Origin: Paraburkholderia silviterrae
GTDB lineage: Bacteria; Pseudomonadota; Gammaproteobacteria; Burkholderiales; Burkholderiaceae
Length of the DNA: 64,000 nt
Assembly: GCF_004353915.1 (NCBI RefSeq)
Contig: NZ_SMRP01000001.1
Coordinates: forward strand, 182,553 to 246,552
Direction of reading: 5' to 3'
Shown: positions 1-8,268 of the stretch, one piece after another
Numbering within the stretch: position 1 is the first letter of the stretch
Layout of the letters: each line of letters starts with the position of its first letter
Made by a program: the position numbers and the translations under genes
Notes under the pieces: model-generated
What the model saw: only the letters and a program-made list of their open reading frames with translations
Databases searched by the model: none
What the model was told of the DNA's origin: nothing

Positions 1-407
1 TCGAGAAAACGGCCATCGGTGAGGCCGTTCACCATCACGCCGCGAAAGCCGAGATCACGCACCGCGCGTTCCAGCTCGTCCGCCGCTGCTTCAGGCTCAC
101 GCATCGGCAAATGAGCGAATCCGCCGAAACGGCTCGGATGACGCCGAACCGCTTCGCCCAAGTGGTTGTTCGTTTCCTGAGCAAAGCGGATTCCGGCATC
201 GCCGTCTAAAAGATCGGCCCCCGGCATGCTCGCAGAAATCACCTGATGAGTGATGCCGTGCTCATCCATGGCAGCGAGACGACCGACATCGAGATCTCCT
301 AATACAACGTCACTCTCGGGCGAATAGCCGGGATTGCTGCTGGCGTCAAAATGGGCGTGGACCAGCGGGGGAACAAGAAAATGCTCCTCAAGAGCTACGA
401 TCCTCAT
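1..407 (-). CDS. Amidohydrolase family protein (gamma-resorcylate decarboxylase-like), C-terminus outside the window
   Basis: Only the first 135 codons are visible; the gene runs off the left edge. The protein starts MRIVALEEHF, and the early EEHF motif is the metal-binding signature of the amidohydrolase-2 group that includes gamma-resorcylate and ACMS decarboxylases. These enzymes use a divalent metal in a TIM barrel to decarboxylate or hydrolyse ring-derived acids. The start is set by an AGGAG site 5-6 nt upstream of the ATG. It lies 81 nt downstream of the NTF2-like gene on the same strand, so both are probably transcribed from the LysR-type promoter at 1074-1137. Decarboxylase rather than hydrolase activity is an inference from the family; the substrate is unknown. 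Confidence 0.8.
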   Translation of the reverse strand, partial: MRIVALEEHFLVPPLVHAHFDASSNPGYSPESDVVLGDLDVGRLAAMDEHGITHQVISASMPGADLLDGDAGIRFAQETNNHLGEAVRRHPSRFGGFAHLPMREPEAAADELERAVRDLGFRGVMVNGLTDGRFL

Positions 408-488
408 TTTCTCTCCTGTTGTGATAGCCCGCTCGTCATGACGACCCAGTTTGTCACCGCGGAGGCGGAATCGCCGTGCTTTTCGTTG

Positions 489-995
489 TCAGGCGACCTT
501 GAGCGCGCCGCTATCCATATAGACGATTTCGCCCACGAGCAACGCATCCCGGCATTCCAGTGCGATCATGCACGGCGACTTCACCGACTTACCGGAAATG
601 TTGAGACTTTGCAGGTCATCACCGGCCGCTTGCACATCGAACTCTCCTTCGACGTAGATGCAGTTATCCACGATCGACACGCGCGTAAAGGACTTCAGTG
701 CCGGCCCCGGCCACTTCTCGAATCGGTCGAGATAGAATTCGCGGATGCCTTCAAAGCTCTGCACGTCGACACCAAGCGCAGGAATTCTCTGGTAGGAGCC
801 CTCCGGATGAACCGTCGCCATTGTTTCTTTAATATCGCTAGACCATTCGGCGACCAGGTGACGTTCGAATACTTCCTTGTTTGCCCGGCTTAAGTCGGTG
901 TCGGCCACAAAGACGGGGCCATTCGTGTAGCTTTCGATCGAGAAGGGCTTGCCTTCCCACATCAGCGTCTTAGTGCGGGTTTGCACGGTTGCCAT
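489..995 (-). CDS. NTF2-like / SnoaL-like protein
   Basis: The product is 168 residues, a typical size for one cone-shaped NTF2-like domain. The family covers small isomerases, dehydratases and hydrolases as well as non-catalytic subunits. Family features are a helical first third with an RHLVAEWSSD stretch near residue 45, and later beta-strands such as 'CIYVEGEFDVQA' and 'LLVGEIVYMDSGALKVA' at the C-terminus. The start has GGAGA 8 nt upstream of the ATG. It is the first gene after promoter 1074-1137 and probably forms an operon with the amidohydrolase that follows. The last 20 codons and the promoter are duplicated at 14733-14943 as a deletion remnant. The exact reaction cannot be read from the sequence. 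Confidence 0.8.
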   Translation of the reverse strand: MATVQTRTKTLMWEGKPFSIESYTNGPVFVADTDLSRANKEVFERHLVAEWSSDIKETMATVHPEGSYQRIPALGVDVQSFEGIREFYLDRFEKWPGPALKSFTRVSIVDNCIYVEGEFDVQAAGDDLQSLNISGKSVKSPCMIALECRDALLVGEIVYMDSGALKVA

Positions 996-1073
996 ATTTT
1001 GTCTCCATGTAGGCCTTAACTGACCGGCTCGTCACGAGGCTTCAAGCCTATGCGCGCCAGTCCATAGCTCATA

Positions 1074-1137
1074 AGCTAATCTCATCGCCACATCGTGTCC
1101 AACAGCAAATGCAGATGAGACGATCGAATCTTGTGAA
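1074..1137 (-). promoter_or_regulatory. LysR-type promoter A (upstream of NTF2-like gene)
   Basis: Read on the minus strand, the box TTCACAAGATTCGAT (1123-1137) has the TC-N9-GA pattern of LysR sites and runs straight into CGT. Seventeen nt later comes a -35 TTGGAC (1097-1102), and 17 nt after that a -10-like TTAGCT (1074-1079). The same 64-nt layout occurs at 6400-6463, 8176-8239, 14880-14943, 15126-15189 and 18227-18290. The likely regulator is the LysR protein at 7103-8041 (inference). Confidence 0.75.
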
Positions 1138-1216
1138 CGCTTTTCCGGTCCTGAGAATGAATGTCAGCGCGCGCACCCTTACGCGGATATATGCAAAAAT
1201 CCCTACTTAGCGTAGC

Positions 1217-1333
1217 CTAAGTAAGGGCTACGTCTTCTACGATCAGCAGGCTCTGGCTGTAGAGGTCGCCCGAGTTCTGCCACACTACCGCGATGGTGCG
1301 TTCTACGGGTTTCTTTGGGACGTGCGACGTCTG
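1217..1333 (-). other. Possible C-terminal coding remnant
   Basis: An open frame of about 39 codons ends at a TAG at 1217-1219 and encodes a plausible protein tail (VERTIAVVWQNSG ... LLIVEDVALT). It has no recognisable start or ribosome site of its own and lies just downstream of the SDR stop. It may be the leftover 3' end of a lost gene. I do not recognise the family, and it could be chance. Confidence 0.25.
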
Positions 1334-1355
1334 CGCCTGGCGCGATGATAGTGGG

Positions 1356-2117
1356 TTACGAGGCAAGCATTCCGCCGTCCACCACAAGATCTGTGCCGGT
1401 GACGTACGAACTCTCGTCGGAAGCCAGGAAGAGTGCTGCGTGCGCCACCTCTTCTGGCTTTGCAGCGCGGCCGAGCATAATACGCCCGAGCATATAGTCG
1501 GCCCATTCCCTATTATCAAGCTGTGCACGAGTTTGATTGGTCTCAGTCAAACCCGGTGAGATGGAATTGGCACGGATGCCAAATTCACGACCCTCCATCG
1601 CCAATTGGCGGGTCATGGAGACGATACCGGCCTTCGATGTGCAATGCGCCAAAGAGCCCAACGTGCGTGCCGTCGTGTGCGCATTCGCGGAGGCAGTATT
1701 GACGATCGTACCGTGGCTCTTTTTAAGGTAAGGCCAAGCCGCACGCGTAAGGAAGAAAACAAGACTAACTTCCTCGTTCAAATTGCGCCGCCACTCCTCG
1801 TCTGAAATATCCTCGATCCAGTTGAAATAGGCCATCGCCGCGTTATTGTAAAGCACGTCTATCCGGCCAAAACGTTCAATGGCGAAATCGACCAAGGCAC
1901 GGCACTCGTCCGAGTTAGCGAGGTTACAGGGATGACGTGAGATCATTTCGCCACCGGCGGTGTGCACCGCCTCAACCGTGACCGCACCGCTCTCCTCGTT
2001 TATATCGCATCCTACAACGCGTGCACCTTCTCGAGCGAATAGCAGAGCTGCCGCGCGCCCCATGCTCCCGCCTGTACCTGTGATAACGCAAATCTTGTCC
2101 TGAAGCCTGCCTGTCAT
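1356..2117 (-). CDS. SDR family oxidoreductase with His in place of the catalytic Tyr
   Basis: This is a classical-length short-chain dehydrogenase (253 residues). It has a TGTGGSMG nucleotide-binding loop near residue 12, the NNAA motif near residue 90 and the late SPG..T segment. The normal YxxxK catalytic pair reads HCTSK here, so histidine stands where tyrosine is expected and the lysine is kept. The start at 2117 was chosen because AGGGGA lies just upstream; a longer frame to 2177 would overlap the preceding gene and lacks a ribosome site. It follows another SDR by 37 nt and belongs to an SMR-SDR-SDR run. It may oxidise or reduce a pathway alcohol or ketone, but the missing Tyr makes dehydrogenase chemistry uncertain. 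Confidence 0.85.
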   Translation of the reverse strand: MTGRLQDKICVITGTGGSMGRAAALLFAREGARVVGCDINEESGAVTVEAVHTAGGEMISRHPCNLANSDECRALVDFAIERFGRIDVLYNNAAMAYFNWIEDISDEEWRRNLNEEVSLVFFLTRAAWPYLKKSHGTIVNTASANAHTTARTLGSLAHCTSKAGIVSMTRQLAMEGREFGIRANSISPGLTETNQTRAQLDNREWADYMLGRIMLGRAAKPEEVAHAALFLASDESSYVTGTDLVVDGGMLAS

Positions 2118-2154
2118 GATTTCCCCTTCATTCAATGGGTACGGTCGTCTGCCT

Positions 2155-2889
2155 TTAACTGATCTTGTAAAGCCCACCGTCGACTACTAGCGCCTGCCCC
2201 GTAATAAAGCTTGCCTCTTCACTCGCAAGGAACGCGACCGGACCGACAATGTCCTCGGGTTGCGCCAATCGCTTGATTGCCTGCTGCTGCCAAACCAGAC
2301 GTTTGATCTCTTCGGGTACCCCAGCCGTCGCAGGCGTGTCGGTAAGAGACGGGAGTATCGCATTACAGGTGATGCCATCGGCCGCTACATCATTGGCGAG
2401 GCCTCGCATGAACCCGATCGCCCCCATTTTCGTCGCCATGTAAGCGCTGAGTGCCTGTTCAGCGACGCCAATAGAATTTGACGATATCGCGATGAAGCGT
2501 CCATAACCATTCTTTCGCATACGCGGCACGAAATATTTCGCACTATAGAATTGCGCGTCGACGTTGACTGCAAAGCCCCTGCGCCACGAGTCAAAATCCA
2601 GTTCGTCGATGAGGCCGCGCGGAAAGGCGGCCGCATTGTTCACGACGACGTCCAAACGATCGAACCTTTCATCTATCGCCTCCCCGAGTTTGGCCCAAGT
2701 AGCTTCGATTGAGACATCGCCAGCGAAGGCCATTGCAGACGAACCCGCCAATTGCGCTGACTCGGTTGGTGATTCCAGATCGACCAGAACTACCTGAGCG
2801 CCGCATTGGGCGAGTTTCACTGCAATAGCACGCCCAATGCCGCGTCCCGCGCCGGTGACGATTGCCACCTTACCTTTCAATGATGTCAT
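2155..2889 (-). CDS. SDR family NAD(P)-dependent oxidoreductase
   Basis: This is a 244-residue classical SDR. It has TGAGRGIG near residue 12, an acidic residue ending beta-2 (VLVDL) that favours NAD, NNAA near residue 85, the catalytic Ser in AISSNSIG and an intact YMATK (YxxxK) near residue 150. It resembles 3-oxoacyl-ACP reductase-like dehydrogenases, which act on hydroxy or keto groups. It is the middle gene of a minus-strand run (SMR transporter, this gene, second SDR) with short gaps. In this island it could oxidise the alcohol released by an esterase; that role is inferred. Confidence 0.9.
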   Translation of the reverse strand: MTSLKGKVAIVTGAGRGIGRAIAVKLAQCGAQVVLVDLESPTESAQLAGSSAMAFAGDVSIEATWAKLGEAIDERFDRLDVVVNNAAAFPRGLIDELDFDSWRRGFAVNVDAQFYSAKYFVPRMRKNGYGRFIAISSNSIGVAEQALSAYMATKMGAIGFMRGLANDVAADGITCNAILPSLTDTPATAGVPEEIKRLVWQQQAIKRLAQPEDIVGPVAFLASEEASFITGQALVVDGGLYKIS

Positions 2890-2933
2890 GTACCCCCTCC
2901 ACCAAGATCCAATGCCTGGCGCAAGCTCTCATC

Positions 2934-3263
2934 TCATGAGCTTGCAGCAGACAGGTTTCCAATCACGACGCCCGCGATTGCAATCGCCCCGCCTACCGCC
3001 TGGAGAATCGAGACCCGTTCGCCAAAAGACAGACCTATAAAGAACGAGCCAATCATCACGCCAACCGTCAACGCCGTCACCGCGGCACTGACCGGAGCGC
3101 CGGCTGTCATCGCCCGCCCAAGAAACCAAAGCGTCAGCATGTTCGCGAGAATCATTCCTAGCGTCGGCCACGGTTGCGTCATGCCACCGCAGAGCTTCAT
3201 GAAATAGACGGCAACAATATTGGCGGCGATAGCAATCGCAACCATTACATAGCTAGCGTACAT
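2934..3263 (-). CDS. SMR-family small membrane transporter, atypical (lacks the conserved Glu)
   Basis: The product is 109 residues with four hydrophobic segments, the size and layout of EmrE/Gdx small multidrug resistance proteins. The family end-of-TM1 MK and the W.TLG segment can be aligned. At the position of the essential membrane Glu of EmrE, however, this protein has Asn (residue 15, AIAIAANIVAV). Proton-coupled drug export of the usual kind is therefore doubtful; EamA-like or lipid/sugar-carrier SMR relatives also lack that Glu. The start at 3263 follows a GAGAGGAAAG ribosome site; a longer frame to 3389 has no hydrophobic or ribosome-site support. It is the first gene of the SDR run and may export a pathway intermediate or substrate analogue (inference). 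Confidence 0.8.
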   Translation of the reverse strand: MYASYVMVAIAIAANIVAVYFMKLCGGMTQPWPTLGMILANMLTLWFLGRAMTAGAPVSAAVTALTVGVMIGSFFIGLSFGERVSILQAVGGAIAIAGVVIGNLSAASS

Positions 3264-3579
3264 ATCTTTCCTCTCAAAATAAGCACCCACTGTGCCTTTC
3301 GGCAGGGGATCTCCAAGAACATTCTTTCGACCAGCGTCGCGGCAGCCAGCCTGGTTTTCTTCGGCGAAGTCAGATCCCTGGCGACACAATGGCAGACGCG
3401 AAAAGTGTGGATCCGTGCTGTCCTATATCATTTGCACTCCTTATCCAGATGAATGCAGGAGAGGAATTTGCACTTGCTACCTCAACACACACCGAAATTT
3501 CCAAACGACTCTATCGGACAGGAAACAGCTCGATCCACAAATGGCTCTCGGGATTTTTGCCAACGACCCAAGTTTCCGT
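3264..3579. other. Intergenic region without recognised gene
   Basis: The 316 nt between the SMR and carboxylesterase genes contain no coding pattern I trust and no copy of the 64-nt LysR-type promoter. A promoter for the SMR-SDR-SDR run should lie here but is not obvious. Confidence 0.5.
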
Positions 3580-5142
3580 TCAGTCTGTGGCATGGCTCGC
3601 TGCACGTCGCGCGGCGTAGTGCGCGTCCCAAAAGCGGAGATGCTCCAGCCAAGGCACCTCCGTCAAGCCGATCTCGTCGTTGAGCGCCATGACACGCGGC
3701 GCGGCTGGATCAAAACTGGGCCAGTCGGGAAGATCCTGCGCCGCAGGACGACCGGTACGGGCGAATTGCACCCAGGCAGTGCGGATCGTTTTCCCCAGTA
3801 CCCGGTCCGCGCAATGCCAAGGCCAATCTCGCAGACTGAAGCGGTCAAAGCTGAAGAAGACGGAACTGCAATGAAACGCGCCCAGCGGTCTCGGGAACCC
3901 CTGCTCGTCATAAGAACCCGTCGGCACCGGAGGCGCCTTCTGGAACTGATAGTAATAGACGTCGTGGCCAGCAGCGGCATGAAGATGAGCCCATGTCCAA
4001 TTCTGCCAGGTGAACACGCGGTGACTATTGGCCTTCAGGCTAGCGGCGATCGCTTCCGCGTCTGTCGTGGCTGGATAAAGCGCAAGGAACCGCTCAGCAC
4101 TATCACCGTATTCGGCCTGAGCATAGGCTCGATAGGCAGCTAGATTGGGTGAGAAGCCGATGACCAGATCTTCGTTCGCGACGGAGCCAACGAGGAGCGG
4201 AACAGCAGCTTGCTGCCGGTTCTCGAAAATCTGATAACTACCAGCCGGCAGCACCGATCCATCCACAACCGGTTGAGCCGCATCGAAAATGCCCTGCATA
4301 TTGGTGCCGTCAACACCGCTCGCCGCCCGGATCGTGTCGACATCGAACGTCCGAATGTCCTTCTGAGCACCGCTTGCGATGCTATCGGCCCAAGCTTTAC
4401 CAGATTTCGTTGCTGCTGCCAGTGTTTGCCACCGATCAGCGACACCGCTATTTTCCGCCACAGTACCGAAACTACCACCGCTTTCAGCAATCGCGCGATG
4501 GAACAGGCCGCGTGCGCGAGGCGATGCCATTAGCAGGCTAACGCTGGAGGATCCCGCGGAAATGCCGAAGATAGTCACGCATTCGGGATCACCGCCGAAC
4601 TCGGCAATATTATCTCGTACCCATTGGAGCGCGGCGATCTGATCGAGCAACCCATAATTTCCAGAAATACCCTCATCGCTTTCTGCAGAAAGTTGGGGAT
4701 GAGCAAGAAATCCGAGCTTGCCCAACCGATAGTTAAGGGTGACGAACACCGCCCCATCACGCGCCCACGCATCGCCATCGAAGAACGGGGACGATCCGGA
4801 TCCGAACTGGAAGCCACCGGGATGAATCCAGACGATTACCGGGCGCCGCTCTTCGGCATCTGCAGCCGCGCTCCATACGTTGAGGTACAGGCAATCCTCG
4901 GACTGCTCCTCATTGCCGAATGGGAGAACGGAATTACCCAGCATCGATTGTTGAATCGCGATGGACTTCGCTCGCGTGGCGTCTCTCGTCCCCGTCCAGG
5001 CAACCGGCGGCCGTGGGGCGCGCCAGCGCAAATCTCCAACAGGCGGCGATGCAAAGGGGATACCGCGAAACGCGGTGACTTCGCCATCCACGGAGCGCTC
5101 CCCTTTCAACTGCCCCTGGCTTATCGTTACTATCTCGTTCAT
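3580..5142 (-). CDS. Type-B carboxylesterase/lipase family protein
   Basis: This full-length (520 aa) carboxylesterase family member hydrolyses carboxylic esters. The N-terminal 'FRGIPFASPPVGDLRW' and 'EDCLYLNVW' signatures are present. The nucleophile Ser lies in GISAG near residue 195, a variant of the usual GESAG. The acidic residue is in 'VANEDL' near 320, and the His is in 'GAFHCSS' near 425. No signal peptide is seen, so it acts in the cytoplasm. GAGGAG precedes the ATG. It lies 52 nt downstream of the LLM monooxygenase gene 5195-6322 and should be co-transcribed. That pairing suggests hydrolysis of an ester made by the monooxygenase, as in type II Baeyer-Villiger pathways; this is an inference. 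Confidence 0.9.
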   Translation of the reverse strand: MNEIVTISQGQLKGERSVDGEVTAFRGIPFASPPVGDLRWRAPRPPVAWTGTRDATRAKSIAIQQSMLGNSVLPFGNEEQSEDCLYLNVWSAAADAEERRPVIVWIHPGGFQFGSGSSPFFDGDAWARDGAVFVTLNYRLGKLGFLAHPQLSAESDEGISGNYGLLDQIAALQWVRDNIAEFGGDPECVTIFGISAGSSSVSLLMASPRARGLFHRAIAESGGSFGTVAENSGVADRWQTLAAATKSGKAWADSIASGAQKDIRTFDVDTIRAASGVDGTNMQGIFDAAQPVVDGSVLPAGSYQIFENRQQAAVPLLVGSVANEDLVIGFSPNLAAYRAYAQAEYGDSAERFLALYPATTDAEAIAASLKANSHRVFTWQNWTWAHLHAAAGHDVYYYQFQKAPPVPTGSYDEQGFPRPLGAFHCSSVFFSFDRFSLRDWPWHCADRVLGKTIRTAWVQFARTGRPAAQDLPDWPSFDPAAPRVMALNDEIGLTEVPWLEHLRFWDAHYAARRAASHATD

Positions 5143-5194
5143 ACGTTGCTCCTCACATGTCGATGGGCGATCATCTCTGACTCATCGCTTCTTA

Positions 5195-6322
5195 TCACTG
5201 CGCTGTGAAGGGCGCACGCAGTCCAGCCCGCTCCATGAGCGGAAGCACTTCACGACTAAACCGCTCGATCCCGTCCAGCGGATCAACCCACGTCAACAGG
5301 ATGCCGTCGAGACCACAGTCCGCGAGCATCTCGAGTCGTTCCGCGATACGCTGCGCAGAACCAATCAGTGGAAAGCCGCCCCCGCTTCCAGCCATCCGTT
5401 GGCGGAAGGCCTTCAGCGCTTCAGGTGACATGAGCTTTGCATGCTCCTGCTGCGCCTGCATCCACGCATCGACGCTCGCCTTGTCTTCATTCTCTACGAT
5501 GCAGCGACGGTAATAGGCCTCCGCCTGCGCCTGAGTATCACGCTGCATCACCATCGAGTTCGTCCACACCTGAATCTCGCGACCAAATTCTTCCCTGGCC
5601 ACGGTTTTGTACTCTTGCACCTGCCGCCGGATCGACTCAGGCGATTCAGACTGGATAATCAGGAAACACATGTCCGCGTTTTCGCACGCGAATCGCCGGC
5701 CCCGGTCCGATCCACCCGCATTCATGATTGGCGGATGTGGTGTCTGTACGGGCTTTGGCATCGACGATCCACGCACGACATCGAAGAAGTCGCCGTGAAA
5801 GTCGAACTCTTCACGGGATTGCCAGAGCTTGCGGATAACGGTGAGCCATTCGGACAAATGGTCGTAGCGCCGGTCATGCTCCTTGAAGGGCGCGCCGAAC
5901 ATCTCGAGCTCGGGCTTGTTCCAGCCACCGACGACATTCAGTCCGAAACGGCCGCCGGAGATGATATCGATCGTTGAGGTCTGCTTGGCCGCGAGGATGG
6001 GGTGAATCGTGGGGGCGTGCGAGGTTGCAAAGACAGCGCTATAGCGCGTCGCCTGGGCGATACCCGCAGCCCATGTGAACGGATCCATCGTGAGGCCGGT
6101 GGAGTCTTCATTGCCGCCCGTTACCCAGCCTTTCCAGCGGGCGTAGGAGACAATCGCCTCATAACCGGCCGCGTCCGCCATCTGCGAAGCCTTCACTGAC
6201 AAGTCCCAGGTCGGCTCATAGGCTTCCGGCACGGTGGTCATGATCCCACCGCGGCCATTAATGGCAAAGATGCCGATCTTCATCCGGTTGGCGTTAAAGA
6301 TCGGATTGGTTGAGCCACGCAT
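5195..6322 (-). CDS. LLM-class FMN-dependent monooxygenase (RutA/SsuD-like)
   Basis: This 375-residue bacterial-luciferase-like monooxygenase would use FMNH2 supplied by a separate reductase, with O2, to oxygenate a small organic substrate. The barrel start MKIGIFAIN follows about 13 residues of leader. Family features are 'STIDIISGGRFGLNVVGGW' near residue 110 and a 'RYDHLSEW' helix. It is most like the RutA/SsuD/DmoA group. The start at 6322 was chosen for its GGAGGG site; the open frame extends further upstream but that part is the promoter repeat. It is transcribed from promoter 6400-6463 together with the carboxylesterase. The flavin reductase at 11676 is a plausible partner. Confidence 0.9.
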   Translation of the reverse strand: MRGSTNPIFNANRMKIGIFAINGRGGIMTTVPEAYEPTWDLSVKASQMADAAGYEAIVSYARWKGWVTGGNEDSTGLTMDPFTWAAGIAQATRYSAVFATSHAPTIHPILAAKQTSTIDIISGGRFGLNVVGGWNKPELEMFGAPFKEHDRRYDHLSEWLTVIRKLWQSREEFDFHGDFFDVVRGSSMPKPVQTPHPPIMNAGGSDRGRRFACENADMCFLIIQSESPESIRRQVQEYKTVAREEFGREIQVWTNSMVMQRDTQAQAEAYYRRCIVENEDKASVDAWMQAQQEHAKLMSPEALKAFRQRMAGSGGGFPLIGSAQRIAERLEMLADCGLDGILLTWVDPLDGIERFSREVLPLMERAGLRAPFTAQ

Positions 6323-6337
6323 CAATGTCCCTCCAGC

Positions 6338-6469
6338 AGATCTCTGCTTATACGTTCGCAGGTAACGCCCGACTCGGCCGGGACGTCTTTGTGACGCATA
6401 GATTACGCCGCCGTAACATCCTGTCCAACGGCGAATGCAGATAACACGATCTAATTTTGAGAACGTTGT
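6338..6469 (-). repeat. Promoter-leader repeat, inverted copy of 15120-15251
   Basis: About 130 nt upstream of LLM1 is nearly identical, in inverted orientation, to 15120-15251 upstream of LLM2. Only a few differences are seen by eye. Identity starts at the LysR box, covers -35, -10 and the leader, and ends just before the respective ribosome sites. Confidence 0.9.
6400..6463 (-). promoter_or_regulatory. LysR-type promoter C (LLM1-carboxylesterase)
   Basis: On the minus strand: box TTCTCAAAATTAGAT (6449-6463), then CGT, -35 TTGGAC (6423-6428), 17-nt spacer and -10 TAATCT (6400-6405). This is a good sigma-70-type core, with the LysR box centred about one recognition-site distance upstream (around -65). 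It has the same 64-nt layout as the other five copies. Confidence 0.8.
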
Positions 6470-7102
6470 GCAGCGCATCAGGTTCAACCTTCCTCGGCAC
6501 CCCAAGCAAAGTGTGAGCGTGAAAAAGTGCAGGTCCGAAACGGTTCAGGCTGCCGACAGCGGCGAGGCGTCCGCTGGCACGTGCGTTTCGTCTGACTTGA
6601 AGCACGCATGCGGAAACGCCCACCTCGTCAACGGCTCTCACACCCGAATTGCGTCGCGGGCGCTTCTGAGCCTTCAAGCACGCAGGCGATTCCTTCTTTT
6701 TGTGGACGAGTGCAAGCCGGGTGCGCCATCTAATCTAGCAACGGACTCGAACCTAATCTTCCTGTCATAGAGGTCGCGGGCTGCATTCCATGGCTGATCG
6801 CAATTGTCTGCTGACACGCCGTGGCGCCGCTACAAGCGAAGGAGTTTCCTGATACCGGCCCCGGCGACTCGTAGAGTCCGCCCGGTGTGCCAGTACGCGC
6901 AGTCCTTGGCGCGATACATCGCAGTCGGCTGGGCTCTCTTGCACTCACTCCTGCACATAAAAACATAGGTCTACGGAGGAACACTAATTTGTAAGGAGAC
7001 TGCTAGATCCAGAGGTTGGCCGCAAACGTCAGCCCCTCGCCTCGACGGATTTATGCAACCACGCCCGTTACCTTGGGCTGCTAGCCACGGATTTGGAACA
7101 TC
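6470..7102. other. Intergenic region, no gene recognised
   Basis: Between the LLM1 promoter and the LysR gene, about 630 nt show only short unconvincing frames. The promoter of the LysR gene presumably lies at the right-hand end, but I could not define it. No copy of the shared LysR-type promoter was found here. Confidence 0.5.
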
Positions 7103-8041
7103 ATGGACCTTCGCAGGATTCGATATTTCGTCGCTGTCGCCGAAGAATTGCACTTCGGCCGTGCCGCTGAAAAGGTAAATGTCGTTCAGTCAGCGGTTAG
7201 CCGGCAAATCAAGCTTCTCGAAGAGGAGCTTGGCTTCACGTTATTCACTCGCATTGGCCAGAAGGTGGGTCTTACCATCCCGGGGGAAATCTTCTTGCCG
7301 GAAGCTTGTGCGATCCTCCAACGAGCGGACGAGGGTCTGGAACGGGTACGCGCTTCGTCTCGCGGCACGGTTGGCCGGCTGAAGATCGGCTTTGTTGACG
7401 TCGCGCTGTGGGCCACCTTACCTGCAATATTGCGCGAGTATCGCAATCAGGCTCCCTCGATTGATCTGCAATTGCGACAACTTGATCGCATCTCTCAGAT
7501 CGAAGCACTCGATACCTCCGTGATCGATCTCGCCATCATCCCGTCACCCGCGCCCCTGGATGGGGATATTTGCACCGAACCGCTCGCTGCTACAACTTTT
7601 GTCGCTGTGCTACCTCAGCACCACCACCTCGCTGGTCGCCGAGAAATTGCGTTGGGGGAGCTGGCGAGCGAGCCTTTTGTCTTATTTCCAACGCGTCTGC
7701 GCACTCGAATGCTAGAAATTATCGTCGCGGCCTGTTCCGCGGCGGGGTTTATGCCAAGGGTGACACAAGAGGCTGAGCAACTCCATACCCTGATTTCGTT
7801 GGTTAACGCTGGGCTAGGCGTGACACTCGCACCGAAGTGGATTACAAAGTATTTCTCTTCTTCCGCATCATATGTAAACCTTGTCGACCCCATGCCTGAT
7901 TATGAACTGCTGATCGCGTGGCGAAAGTCAGCGACCAGCAGCAATGTCGCAATCAATCAATTCCGGCGAGTTGTGGCAACTGCAACGGCAATGACCGAAG
8001 CGCCGCTCGCACGATGCTGGGTCGAACACGCAATAGCGTAG
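7103..8041 (+). CDS. LysR-type transcriptional regulator
   Basis: This is a 312-residue LTTR. The N-terminal winged helix-turn-helix spans residues 1-60 (MDLRRIRYFVAVAEELHFG, then 'VVQSAVSRQIKLLEEELG'). The rest is a periplasmic-binding-protein-like effector domain (from about residue 90, 'LKIGFVDVALW'). It resembles the CatR/BenM/TfdR subgroup that controls aromatic catabolism and activates on binding a pathway intermediate. It sits centrally in the island, flanked by operons that carry six near-identical promoter layouts with a TC-N9-GA box, so it is the obvious candidate activator. It is the only LysR gene in the window. Binding to those boxes is inferred, not shown. Confidence 0.92.
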   Translation: MDLRRIRYFVAVAEELHFGRAAEKVNVVQSAVSRQIKLLEEELGFTLFTRIGQKVGLTIPGEIFLPEACAILQRADEGLERVRASSRGTVGRLKIGFVDVALWATLPAILREYRNQAPSIDLQLRQLDRISQIEALDTSVIDLAIIPSPAPLDGDICTEPLAATTFVAVLPQHHHLAGRREIALGELASEPFVLFPTRLRTRMLEIIVAACSAAGFMPRVTQEAEQLHTLISLVNAGLGVTLAPKWITKYFSSSASYVNLVDPMPDYELLIAWRKSATSSNVAINQFRRVVATATAMTEAPLARCWVEHAIA

Positions 8042-8175
8042 TCCTTCCTGTTGTGTCCACTCGTGATCCATTTCAACGAGATGTATGAGAAAAAGCCCTT
8101 TATCTGGAAGCGCAACGCGATACTTCTGTCGTCAGTCTCGGGTTGGCCGCCCCCGCAATTTGATTATGTCACTTG

Positions 8176-8239
8176 ATCTTGAAACCAGATCGTTCTGTCT
8201 GTTTTCTGCTCTGGACGTCAACCAGAGCGATTGAGATAC
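8176..8239 (+). promoter_or_regulatory. LysR-type promoter E (second amidohydrolase operon)
   Basis: Box ATCTTGAAACCAGAT (8176-8190) is a clean T-N11-A dyad (GATCT/AGATC). It is followed by CGT, -35 CTGGAC (8211-8216) and -10-like AGATAC (8234-8239), or GATACT one base later. It is almost identical to promoter F at 18227-18290. Confidence 0.8.
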
Positions 8240-8268
8240 TCGTGAAAAATCATACGAGGAGATAACCG

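Noticed and set aside
2934..3263. SMR gene as a guanidinium exporter (Gdx) linked to the guanidine region
   Set aside because: It lacks the essential Glu, has no ykkC RNA upstream and lies 30 kb away in a different operon.
3420..3470. CTGGAT-17-TAGGAC resembling a core promoter before the SMR gene
   Set aside because: No LysR box at the right distance and a poor -10; similarity to the regulon promoters looks like chance.
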